Positions 24,313-32,196 of a stretch of DNA of 64,000 nucleotides are shown in pieces (positions within the stretch are counted from its first letter, which is position 1; each line of letters starts with the position of its first letter). The notes under the pieces are model-generated. The model did not search any database. It was given only the letters and a program-made list of their open reading frames with translations, and was not told the origin of the DNA. The translations under genes were made by a program, and so were the position numbers. The stretch comes from Halobacillus_B sp963739045 (GTDB lineage Bacteria; Bacillota; Bacilli; Bacillales; Halobacillaceae): the NCBI GenBank assembly GCA_963739045.1, contig CAVTYY010000001.1, positions 620,001-684,000 of the forward strand. Reading direction: 5' to 3'.

Positions 24313-24780
24313 CTATTTATTTTGCAGGTAGTCCTCATATTTTGCGATACTCCATCCGTACAAGATTCCAAAAAGAGAGCCAAATAGAACTTCCGCCGGC
24401 TGATGACCGAGCAGTTCATTGAGTTCTTCATTCTGATTAAAATATTCGATGCTGGTCGTTTTGGAGATCTCTTCTACGTTATCCTCCAGTTCATTTACCA
24501 GTTTCGCAATTTCACCAGTATGACGGCGAAGACCTTGTGCATCGTACATCACAATCGAGCCGAATACGACTGCGAGTGCCGTTTCCGTGTGCCGTGTTCC
24601 GCGGTTAGCAGCTACATAAGCTGCAATCGAGGACACCCCGGCCGAGTGAGAACTCGGCATGCCTCCTGTTTGGAAAATGGATCGCCAATCCCACTTTCCT
24701 GTTTTCCACCTGTTGGTGACTATTTTCAAGCCTTGGGCGATTCCGATCGCTGACAAAGCCGTAGAAATTCCTTTGTTCAT
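24313..24780 (-). CDS. Divergent PAP2-family (YuiD-like) membrane protein
   Basis: The 155-residue protein has hydrophobic segments at both ends and the family block GGMPSSHSAGVSSIA (P-S-S-H-S of acid phosphatases) near residue 40, with VMYDAQGLRRHTGE and a C-terminal GHQPAEVLFGSLFGI. It belongs to the divergent PAP2 group typified by B. subtilis YuiD; a lipid phosphate phosphatase role is plausible but unproven. GGAGGGG lies 7 nt before the ATG at 24780, which is preferred to the ATG at 24798. Confidence 0.88.
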   Translation of the reverse strand: MNKGISTALSAIGIAQGLKIVTNRWKTGKWDWRSIFQTGGMPSSHSAGVSSIAAYVAANRGTRHTETALAVVFGSIVMYDAQGLRRHTGEIAKLVNELEDNVEEISKTTSIEYFNQNEELNELLGHQPAEVLFGSLFGILYGWSIAKYEDYLQNK

Positions 24781-25095
24781 AATTGTACCCCTCCGCATTT
24801 CTTAAAAATAACATCTTAAAGGTGCTTACCCTATTGCGGAGGATTTATTCAAAAATATGGGCAATAGGGTGGATCTGATTAAAAAAATCCTTTCAATCAG
24901 CGTGGCCGGACGTTTGGCTGTTCTAAACTATTTCGCGGGTTCCCTAATGATAGTTTCCATTTTTATGTAGTAAGTAATTGTTTTGATTGTTAATATTATA
25001 CAAAATGGGGGAGAGCTGTCCATTGTATTTTCTTCTTAGTATTACGATGGAGTGATTTTTAATAAAACTTTATGTTGAAAAAGGAGACGATACGA

Positions 25096-25302
25096 ATGAA
25101 TTTTCTAAGTTGGTATGATTGGATTACGCCTACCACTCCTTTCGCTTCACTGCTCTTTGGTTTCATATTTACCGTAATTATTGGTATTACCGTCTGGATA
25201 GATTCTAAAAAGCCAAGAACGACTACATTGGCTATGGTAGTTGGGGGAGGAGTAACCATATTCGGGGTCTGCCTATTAACTTTGATAGGATTTTATGGTT
25301 AG
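25096..25302 (+). CDS. Small two-helix membrane protein, unknown function
   Basis: The 68-residue product begins MNFLSWYDWITPTTPF, followed by a helix (about 17-38), a short basic loop (DSKKPRTTT) and a second helix (about 47-67). AAAGGAGA is 10 nt before the ATG at 25096. I do not recognise the family. A second small membrane protein gene follows 60 nt later, so they may form a pair. Confidence 0.6.
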   Translation: MNFLSWYDWITPTTPFASLLFGFIFTVIIGITVWIDSKKPRTTTLAMVVGGGVTIFGVCLLTLIGFYG

Positions 25303-25362
25303 TTTTAAAATAGCTCGAATTAAAGTTTAGGACGATGTGTTGAAGATTTAGGGAGGGTTTTT

Positions 25363-25644
25363 GTGCCGAAATCAGTTTTAGGAAAGTTATGCTTATTCGT
25401 GTTAGTGCTCTTTTCCATTCAGATCTTTGCGTTTATGATCATGGTGTTTATTAACTTCTTTGGAGCGATGGTCCAATTTATTAAATTCACTCCCTATACA
25501 AGTATAGCTGGCATCATACTTGGGGTGAATAGCTTAAATGTAGAAAGGGAAAAGAGAATCGTACCTATTCTTACACTTATCACCAGTATCGTGTTCCTTT
25601 TCGTATTTCTTCTATTCTTATTCGGTTTTTCCTTTGGCGGGTAA
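25363..25644 (+). CDS. Small three-helix membrane protein, unknown function
   Basis: The 93-residue product has hydrophobic helices at about 7-36, 45-55 and 67-90, and one charged patch (VEREKRIVP). It starts at a GTG with GGGAGG 7 nt upstream. No family is recognised. The layout (helix, NFFGAMVQFIKFTPYTSIAGIILG, helix) resembles many small Bacillus membrane proteins. A hairpin (AAGAAGGT / ACCTTCTT, 25667-25706) follows and may terminate transcription. Confidence 0.6.
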   Translation: MPKSVLGKLCLFVLVLFSIQIFAFMIMVFINFFGAMVQFIKFTPYTSIAGIILGVNSLNVEREKRIVPILTLITSIVFLFVFLLFLFGFSFGG

Positions 25645-25836
25645 GTTTACTGCCGCAAATAAAGTAAAGAAGGTCCCCCTGAGATCTAATTCTAGGAAAC
25701 CTTCTTACTAATGATCACGATTTTTTTGATAAAAGAAAAAGGTGCTTCTACCCTTTTAAGTTCCTCACATCTATTTCATCATGCCGCACTCTTTATTCAA
25801 TTAATAATTGTGCTAATTCACTTAGAGATTATTCTT

Positions 25837-28356
25837 CTAAAAAATTGTCGTTACAATATTCCCCGACAAAAAGAAAGCATCCAATGACATTGCCGGAGGT
25901 GCCATGGTACTGAAACCAACTGGAGCATCCGGGAAGACCGTATCTTCGCCTGGAATTCCCCATGGCAGGGCTACATTAAGAACATTATTAATCACTTGAA
26001 TTTGTCCATCAGCCGGGACAGATGCACCGCCAAATCGATAATCGACATACACAGCAAGGTTGCTTTCCGTTGCTGTTGCGCCGTTTGGATTAGTGATTAC
26101 GTTGTCTTCAATAACAATGGGCATCGTATTACTGAAATCGATAGGAATGAATATGATGGTACTCCCCAGACGGCTCTCGTGGTTTACGTTGTTTCTCCGG
26201 ACACTGATGGAAACGCCATTAAAACCAGCTAGATTGAAAAGTACAAACTGAGAATGACTCGTAGCTGTATTGTCTTCAATGGTAAGATTACCTGTGAATC
26301 CGCCGGTCCCGTCTTCAAATGTGATAGCTGCCCGGCTGGCTGCACTTCCAGAGAACGTATTTCTTAGAATGTTCGTATCTCCCTCTCCGTTGAAAATCTG
26401 CAGGGCATTCCGGTTGCCGTTATGAATGAATTCATTATCAAGAAGAGATAGATTTCTCGCACGAATAAAGGCACTTCTTCGGCCGCCTTCTAAAATAGAG
26501 TTCTGAATGGTGATATTCTCATATAAGTTAGGGAAGCCTGCATAATCAATGCCAAGCAGGGCATTGTTCCCATCTGTCGCTGACGTTGGTGCGATGAAAT
26601 GAAGCCCATCAATCAATACGTTATCCGCTTGAATACGAAGACTAGTCGCATTATCTAGAGAATTAGGGAAAGTGACAACCGTGTCTGCTGCACTTAATCC
26701 CCTAAGAGTCAGCGATTTATCTATCGCTAAGAATGAAGGTGGATTATATGCACCTGGAAATACAATTAAGGTATCTCCTGGACTCGCTGCAGCTACAGCT
26801 ACTTCTATCGCATCATAAAATACTCCTGTATTCACATTTAAAACTCTGCCATTTTGAATCGAACAAGTGGTTCCATCAGGAAGTACTTTTCCATTCGGCG
26901 GACAGAAGACGCATTCCTCGGAAGTCCTTGACAGCACGAACGTACACGTGTCGTTTGAACAGGCAAGAAATTGGTCACATGGAGGATCGCATGGTAAACA
27001 AATTAGATCACCAACTATAAAATCTCCGCAGTCTGCCCCGCCAACCTCAATTAATTCATACACGCAGGCAGGAATGGGGATCTCACAGGCAAATCCATCT
27101 GGAAGTTCTTTCGCATTAGGTGGACAAAAGACACAATTTTCGTCTGTCCGGGTTAAAATAAGTGTACAAGTGCCGTTTGAACATTGCAGCGTTTCTTCAC
27201 AAGGAGCATCACAAGGAAGGCAGATGACGTCGCCGACAACTAAGTCTCCGCAATCACCGTCTGCTGTGGTAACGGTGTATACACAAGCAGGGGTCGGTAC
27301 AGCGCAGGAAAATCCAGCTGGAAGCACTTTCGCGTTAGGTGGACAAAAGACACAATTTTCGTCTGTCCGGGTTAAAATAAGTGTACAAGTGCCGTTTGAA
27401 CATTGCAGCGTTTCTTCACAAGGAGCATCACAAGGAAGGCAGATGACGTCGCCGACAACTAAGTCTCCGCAATCTCCATCTGCTTCTGTCACGGTGTACA
27501 CACACGAAGATACAGGAATGACACAGCTCACTCCCACCGGCAGCGTTTTGGCCTCTGGCGGGCAGAATTCATTTGGGACGATGACTCTTTCCAGAAGCAG
27601 TGTACAAGTGTCACTTTCACAAAACAATTCTTCTTCAGCAGGCAATTCAAAAGGTAAACAAACCAAGTCACCCGTTACTAAGTCTCCGCAATCCCCTTCT
27701 ATGAAGGTGACCATGTATACCAATCCACGTTTCAGGGTTATCGTCGGCAATTCGACCCGATCTTGGATCCAGTCATAAACCAGTCGAGTATTTACACAAA
27801 AGACTTCCGTCTGAGTGGGTTCCAATGAAACACAATCTTCTTTGTTTTCCTGATCATTTCCTTCTTCTTGCTCTCCCGGAAGGCCAGCTGCTGAATCTCC
27901 AAAGACCAGAGGACACTGATCAGGGACCGCAGGGGGAGGACAGGACAAAGGGATCTGCTCCCTTGGAATGCAGAATTCACCTTGAATTTCAATCGTTGTA
28001 TCAACATCAGATCTAATGCTTAAGCAGAAAGAAATGAAAATTTCTAATTCAGCTGCTTCGTTGTCAATACAAACGATATACGTCCTGCATTCGGTATCCG
28101 TGACATCACAGTCGATCACAGTTCCAGGTGGTGCACAAAGAAAATAACACCTGGTTACTGTAAATGAGTCTGTTACCAAAGATCCATCGCTAAATCGTAC
28201 AATATAATTGCCCGTTACTCGAATTCTTACAAGCTGGAGGGTAACAACCTCCCCATTCGAGAGCATAAACTCTCTTTCTTCTCTCCCTCTAGATTGAGGG
28301 ACTTCTTCACAAACAATATCCGTTAATAAACACTCAGTAACTATACAAGAGCTCAA
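25837..28356 (-). CDS. Cys-rich repeat protein with C-terminal parallel beta-helix, possible spore-surface protein
   Basis: The 839-residue protein has no signal peptide and starts MSSCIVTECLL. Residues 1-150 form a Cys-rich domain; 150-175 is an acidic Gly/Glu/Asn linker; 176-200 contains VFCVNTRLVYDWIQDR. Four repeats of about 70-73 residues follow (about 213-285, 286-358, 359-431, 432-499), each with DCGDLVVGDVICLPCDAPC-like, CSNGTCTLIL-like and CVFCPPNAKVLP-like blocks and regularly placed Cys. From about 505 to the end, repeated I-x-x-N and D-N-x-I/F motifs mark a right-handed beta-helix of the NosD/pectate-lyase kind. Lack of a signal peptide with so many Cys is common in spore coat or exosporium proteins, but this is inference; no clear sigma-K or sigma-E promoter was found. 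The RBS is AAGGAGAG. I know no named protein with this exact layout. Confidence 0.75.
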   Translation of the reverse strand: MSSCIVTECLLTDIVCEEVPQSRGREEREFMLSNGEVVTLQLVRIRVTGNYIVRFSDGSLVTDSFTVTRCYFLCAPPGTVIDCDVTDTECRTYIVCIDNEAAELEIFISFCLSIRSDVDTTIEIQGEFCIPREQIPLSCPPPAVPDQCPLVFGDSAAGLPGEQEEGNDQENKEDCVSLEPTQTEVFCVNTRLVYDWIQDRVELPTITLKRGLVYMVTFIEGDCGDLVTGDLVCLPFELPAEEELFCESDTCTLLLERVIVPNEFCPPEAKTLPVGVSCVIPVSSCVYTVTEADGDCGDLVVGDVICLPCDAPCEETLQCSNGTCTLILTRTDENCVFCPPNAKVLPAGFSCAVPTPACVYTVTTADGDCGDLVVGDVICLPCDAPCEETLQCSNGTCTLILTRTDENCVFCPPNAKELPDGFACEIPIPACVYELIEVGGADCGDFIVGDLICLPCDPPCDQFLACSNDTCTFVLSRTSEECVFCPPNGKVLPDGTTCSIQNGRVLNVNTGVFYDAIEVAVAAASPGDTLIVFPGAYNPPSFLAIDKSLTLRGLSAADTVVTFPNSLDNATSLRIQADNVLIDGLHFIAPTSATDGNNALLGIDYAGFPNLYENITIQNSILEGGRRSAFIRARNLSLLDNEFIHNGNRNALQIFNGEGDTNILRNTFSGSAASRAAITFEDGTGGFTGNLTIEDNTATSHSQFVLFNLAGFNGVSISVRRNNVNHESRLGSTIIFIPIDFSNTMPIVIEDNVITNPNGATATESNLAVYVDYRFGGASVPADGQIQVINNVLNVALPWGIPGEDTVFPDAPVGFSTMAPPAMSLDAFFLSGNIVTTIF
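27116..27474. repeat. Identical 140-bp direct repeats inside the Cys-rich gene
   Basis: Bases 27116-27255 and 27335-27474 are identical over 140 bp, 219 bp apart (73 codons). They encode most of repeats 2 and 3 of the Cys-rich protein, so that duplication is recent or maintained by recombination, whereas repeats 1 and 4 have diverged. Confidence 0.95.
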
Positions 28357-28588
28357 TCGTTTTATCTCTCCTTACCCAAATATTAAAAACTATATTTTAT
28401 CTATACATGTATATGATTTTTCTCTTAAGGGTGGGTGGGATAAAAAGAAAGTTAGGCATCAGAATACATAATTTGCTTCGTACAAGAGTTCTTGGCAGCA
28501 GAGGTTTTTATTTTTTTAAGGAAGGTATACCTTTCGAGTATCGGTGAGGGAGGTGGGCAAGTTTATCTACATCAAATTGGTACATAAA

Positions 28589-28628
28589 GAAAATCCGCAC
28601 CCAGTAAAGGAGGCGGATTTTCTTTTTT
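28589..28628 (-). terminator. Bidirectional terminator after the TraB-family gene
   Basis: GAAAATCCGC (28589-28598) pairs with GCGGATTTTC (28613-28622), with T residues on both sides. It lies 11 nt past the minus-strand TraB stop; the plus side has no evident gene to serve. Confidence 0.85.
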
Positions 28629-28638
28629 TATCAGTCTC

Positions 28639-29817
28639 TTATAAATGCTCAATAAAACGACGGATAACATCCGCTCCGCCAATAAAAGTTCCAAGCGAGC
28701 TGCCAATATTGGCAAGCACAACGACTAGTAATATGCGTGTTACCCGGTTGTTCCAAAACCCTTTGAAGCTCGTTACATCTTCATTTAGATTTTCAAAATC
28801 TCTTACATTCGGCCGTTTAAAGTACGCCTGCACTATGCCTGCAAACCAGCCGGAAGCAACGAGCGGGTAGAGAGAAGTAACAGGTGCGGCAATAAACGCC
28901 GTGACAATCGCCAGCGGGTGAGCCATGGCAGCGGCTGCCCCTAGCCCGGACAAGACGCCATTCCACAAAATCCAGCTCATTGTCTGCTCCGCTCCGGCGG
29001 AAGGGTCGGAGTAAAAGGTAAAGCCAATCAGAAATAGAATAATCAGCGGAATCCCCCAGCCAATCAGCTTCGGCAGGATCGATTTCTTTGGCCGTTCATT
29101 CAGTTTGTCTAAATCGTGTTCCTCATGGATCTGCTTTTTAATTCCTGGAACGTGGGCGGCGCCAAGGACGGCCACCACTTTGTCTCCGGGAGCTTCTTTA
29201 ATTTTCTGGCCGAGATATTGGTCACGTTCATCAATTAATGGTGTTTTTAACCGTGGAAAGCTTTCCGAGAAATCGGCAAGCATGGAATCGAGCATGTCCT
29301 GGGTTTTCATTTTTTCCAAATCTTCTTCCGTAATCGTTTCGCTGCTGAAAATGCTGGCAACAATGGACGTCATCAATTTGGCTTTCCCAAGAAACCCGAT
29401 ATTATTCCAGATCCGCGCAAAGGTAATTTGAATATTTCGATCGGCCAGGACGAGCTCCGCCCCGGTTTCCTTCGCGGATTCAATCCCTTGAATCATCTCC
29501 TGACCAGCCTGGATACCGAACTGCTTGGCCATCCTTCTTTGAAAGGAGGAGACAGCCAGATTAATTAATAGCAAGGTAGCTTTTTTTTCTTTAATAACTT
29601 GAAAGATATCGGTATTCTGCCACTGATCTCCTTGAGATATGGACTGGTAACGTTGTTCATCGAGTTCTATACAAACGGAATCGGGCTGCTCAGCTTCAAT
29701 AACTTCTTTTACAAGTTCGGCACTTTGCTTTGAGATGTGTGCGGTTCCGATCAAGATGAGTTCTTTCTGCCCGATGTGAATTCGAGTGATTGTTTCTTCT
29801 TTCTCCGGCATTGCCAT
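28639..29817 (-). CDS. TraB/GumN-family membrane protein
   Basis: The 392-residue protein has an N-terminal TraB/PrgY domain with two GxxH motifs (LIGTAHISKQS near residue 20 and VLGAAHVPGI near residue 215), conserved Glu residues (CIELDEQRY) and a C-terminal part with about four membrane helices. TraB proteins are related to the Tiki/EreA metalloprotease fold; enterococcal PrgY reduces pheromone activity. A peptide-signal function here is only a family-level guess. The ATG at 29817 was preferred because AAAAGG is then 6 nt away. Confidence 0.85.
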   Translation of the reverse strand: MAMPEKEETITRIHIGQKELILIGTAHISKQSAELVKEVIEAEQPDSVCIELDEQRYQSISQGDQWQNTDIFQVIKEKKATLLLINLAVSSFQRRMAKQFGIQAGQEMIQGIESAKETGAELVLADRNIQITFARIWNNIGFLGKAKLMTSIVASIFSSETITEEDLEKMKTQDMLDSMLADFSESFPRLKTPLIDERDQYLGQKIKEAPGDKVVAVLGAAHVPGIKKQIHEEHDLDKLNERPKKSILPKLIGWGIPLIILFLIGFTFYSDPSAGAEQTMSWILWNGVLSGLGAAAAMAHPLAIVTAFIAAPVTSLYPLVASGWFAGIVQAYFKRPNVRDFENLNEDVTSFKGFWNNRVTRILLVVVLANIGSSLGTFIGGADVIRRFIEHL

Positions 29818-30178
29818 GACCATCCTTTTTAAAATTAATGATGCTTTCTCTATAGTAAACTAGTCTCAGCCAAATGAAAATTCTTCTTCCTTAAAAAGGT
29901 GTGGAATATTTGTTACAGAAAATAGAGAGTCGTCGCTTTTGTCGCTGCTTTGCGAGAATAGCTTTGAAAAATAAAACTTCCCGCGGCTGTTCCAAATGCT
30001 GCGCCAAAAGTAAAAGGGGGACCGCGATCCCCAGACCCGTCTCGCCTCGTCGCCAGTAACCTTTTTCTGAAAAATCAATGTTCTTCTCTTTAAAATTATC
30101 GCTGTTGAGAGTACAATGAATACTAATATTTACGACTTTAAAGCAAGAAAACATATTATTGATAAAGGGGAGACGAAG
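29818..30178. other. Divergent region with a GC-rich structured stretch
   Basis: The 360 bp between the TraB and ilvE starts contains a GC-rich stretch (about 29960-30050) unlike its AT-rich surroundings, with a small hairpin GGGGA-CCGCGA-TCCCC near 30018-30033. Frames on the minus strand are open over it but have no RBS. It is not recognisable as a T-box. A frame open from 30116 joins ilvE but lacks a start signal. Confidence 0.4.
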
Positions 30179-31255
30179 ATGAGCTACGAATCGCTAGTTA
30201 TTGAAGAAAGGTCCACAAACAAAAAGAAACAGAAGCCAGAAACAAAGGAGATCCCTTTTGGCAGAAAATTTACAGATCACATGTTTACGATGGATTATGA
30301 TGAAGTGAAAGGGTGGCATGATCCGAAAATTGTACCTTACCAGCCAATTACTCTGGATCCGGCCGCTATGATCTTTCACTATGGGCAGACCGTTTTCGAA
30401 GGGTTAAAGGCCTATCGTACGGATGATGAGCGGGTGCTGCTGTTTCGCCCGGACCGAAATCTTTCGCGGCTGAATAAATCAAGTGAGCGTTTGAGTATTC
30501 CTGCGCTTGATGAAGACAAGGTGATGGAGTATTTGCTTGAGCTTGTGCGTTTAGAGCGTGACTGGGTGCCGTCCTTTGAAGGGACATCATTATACATACG
30601 CCCGTTTATTATCTCTACTGAACCGAATCTTGCTGTCGCACCGTCTAAATCCTATACGTTCATGGTGATCCTATCCCCGGTCGGTCCTTATTTCTCCGGA
30701 GGCATTCACCCTGTTCAAATTAATGTGGAGGATCAATTTACCCGTGCGGTCAAAGGCGGCACAGGCATGGCGAAAACCGCCGGCAACTATTCCTCCGGTT
30801 ACCAGGCACAGGCGAAAGCTAGTGAAACCGGCAATGCAGATGTGCTGTGGCTGGACGGAGTCGAAAAGAAATACATCGAGGAAGTCGGCAGCATGAACAT
30901 CTTCTTCAAAATTGATGGAGAAGTGGTCACCCCGGCTTTAAATGGAAGTATTTTAAAAGGGATTACGCGGACTTCCATTCTTGAAGTGCTGAACGATTGG
31001 AACGTGCCCGTGACAGAAAGAAAAATCTCCATTGATGAACTGGCGGAAGCTTACGATGCCGGCAAGCTTGAAGAAGCATTCGGCACGGGGACGGCAGCCG
31101 TGATTTCCCCTGTGGGCGAATTAAACTGGAAGGGCAAGAAAATGGAGATTAATAACCGTGAAATCGGCCCGTTATCTCAGGAGCTTTACGACACGATCAC
31201 CGGCATTCAACGAGGCAGAAGAGAAGATACGTACGGCTGGACGGTAGAAGTGTAA
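30179..31255 (+). CDS. ilvE: Branched-chain amino acid aminotransferase
   Basis: The 358-residue protein is a fold-type IV PLP aminotransferase of the larger (type II) BCAT group. Visible blocks are FHYGQTVFEGLKAYR, FRPDRNLSRLNKS, the Lys-containing GGTGMAKTAGNYSSG, 'EVGSMNIFF', LNGSILKGITR and 'EAFGTGTAAVISPVG'. It transfers the amino group between glutamate and the keto acids of Leu, Ile and Val. AAAGGGGAG precedes the ATG at 30179. It is monocistronic and is followed by a hairpin repeat that may terminate it. Confidence 0.94.
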   Translation: MSYESLVIEERSTNKKKQKPETKEIPFGRKFTDHMFTMDYDEVKGWHDPKIVPYQPITLDPAAMIFHYGQTVFEGLKAYRTDDERVLLFRPDRNLSRLNKSSERLSIPALDEDKVMEYLLELVRLERDWVPSFEGTSLYIRPFIISTEPNLAVAPSKSYTFMVILSPVGPYFSGGIHPVQINVEDQFTRAVKGGTGMAKTAGNYSSGYQAQAKASETGNADVLWLDGVEKKYIEEVGSMNIFFKIDGEVVTPALNGSILKGITRTSILEVLNDWNVPVTERKISIDELAEAYDAGKLEEAFGTGTAAVISPVGELNWKGKKMEINNREIGPLSQELYDTITGIQRGRREDTYGWTVEV

Positions 31256-31267
31256 AAGCATAAATAA

Positions 31268-31377
31268 GAGACAGGGACAGAAGTCTTTTAGCCAATATTA
31301 AATCCGAACGATGAGGAAATGTTACCGACATTATTCCATCATCGTTCGGATTTTTTGTCCTGCATGAGGCAAGATTT
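31268..31377. repeat. GGCAGGGACAG-type composite repeat, copy H1 (with hairpin 2)
   Basis: Bases 31268-31310 match 40736-40778 at about 38 of 43 positions (AGGGACAGAAGTCTTTTAGC and onwards). At the centre is the AATCCGAACGATGAGG...CATCATCGTTCGGATT hairpin (31301-31352). Beyond it come TTTTGTCCTGC and GAGGCAAG. The opening AGGGACA and closing TGTCCT are inverse, so the whole unit is palindromic. Confidence 0.8.
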
Positions 31378-31459
31378 GTAAACGTTTCTTCTTTAATCAC
31401 TCGGTCTCCGCGAATGAATAAGCGAGAATGGAAAGTAATTGTCTTACCACTCCAGCGTA

Positions 31460-31563
31460 GGAAATACACGGAGACTTCTGCGGGAGGAAGGCATAGGTTT
31501 GACCCCGGAGTGCGCAGCACGAGGAGGCAAACCAGCCGCCCGCGAAAAGCGGAGTGTATTTCC
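31460..31563. repeat. Palindromic intergenic repeat, copy B (104 bp)
   Basis: It is bounded by GGAAATACAC and GTGTATTTCC, exactly as copy A but in inverse orientation, with the same length of 104 bp. Flanking CCAGCGTA also matches TACGCTGG beside copy A, so similarity extends beyond the bounds. It fills the gap between ilvE and the heme-oxygenase-like gene. Confidence 0.88.
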
Positions 31564-31657
31564 GGAGCGGCCATTCTGGGTAAACCTCTGTCCTTACCTT
31601 CATGGTTCTTCTTTAGATTGGAGGCTTATGTTCCTGCCTCTTTCTTATCAGGCAGCG

Positions 31658-31993
31658 TTATTTTCCGTCCGCTTCAATGACAGAAGCCACTTTTGATACG
31701 ACCACTTCGCTACCCAGCATCGGAGATTCCTGTTTCTTGTCGCCAGAACCAGGAGCCGGCCGTTTATGAGCCTCTTTAAAGGCATCACTGTTTTTCCACG
31801 CTTCAAAGTTCTCTAGATTTTCCCAATACATATTCACGTTTAATTCATCATGATCGTCGGAGTGCTGATTCACGAGCACTTCTACTTTTTGAAAGCCGTC
31901 CATGCTTTGCAGCGGGCCAGGCTTGGTAAACATCGGAGCCATTTTCTCAGCGTGACCTGGTTTTACCTTAATTCTATTAGTAACAACGTACAT
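31658..31993 (-). CDS. IsdG/HmoA-type heme-degrading monooxygenase
   Basis: The 111-residue product has the antibiotic-biosynthesis-monooxygenase (ABM) fold. The IsdG catalytic triad is present in register: Asn6 in MYVVTNRIKV, Trp66 in FEAWKNSD and His76 in KEAHKR, matching N7/W67/H77 of S. aureus IsdG. It should bind heme, open the ring and free iron in the cytoplasm. The second ATG (31993) is chosen: AAGGAGG is 9 nt before it but directly adjoins the ATG at 32002. A promoter-like TATAAT (32063-32068) lies upstream; no Fur box was found, although an iron role would predict one. Confidence 0.88.
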   Translation of the reverse strand: MYVVTNRIKVKPGHAEKMAPMFTKPGPLQSMDGFQKVEVLVNQHSDDHDELNVNMYWENLENFEAWKNSDAFKEAHKRPAPGSGDKKQESPMLGSEVVVSKVASVIEADGK

Positions 31994-32196
31994 CTTGATC
32001 ATCCTCCTTAAGAATGCTTGTGTACTTGAATCAGTCTATGAAATTCGCTAGACTATTCTTTCATTATATCGGTCTCACAGTTAATCGTCACCCATGAAGC
32101 TAAAAAAATCTATCAATATATTCCAGTTATTCTTGAATCTATTTGTTTAAGGGATTCCATTTAAAGGGAAATGGATGGTAGAAAGGCGGGATGAAG

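Noticed and set aside
26867..27778. 303-codon plus-strand frame with internal repeats
   Set aside because: It is fully antisense to the Cys-rich repeat gene; its repeats mirror that gene, and it has no RBS.
28380..28440. Sigma-K promoter for the Cys-rich gene
   Set aside because: CATATACATG and CATGTATAG words are present but do not fit CATANNNTA with a -35 at the right distance.
29890..30115. T-box riboswitch before ilvE
   Set aside because: Only a GGGGGACCGCG word is similar; there is no specifier loop, no full antiterminator and no terminator with U run before the start.
29866..30154. Minus-strand frames (70 and 87 codons) between traB-like and ilvE
   Set aside because: No start signal; two frames are open together because of the GC-rich stretch. 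Kept only as a structured region.
31414..31696. Plus- and minus-strand frames over repeat copy B
   Set aside because: Frames are open because the repeat is palindromic; similar frames appear over the other copies and none has a start signal.
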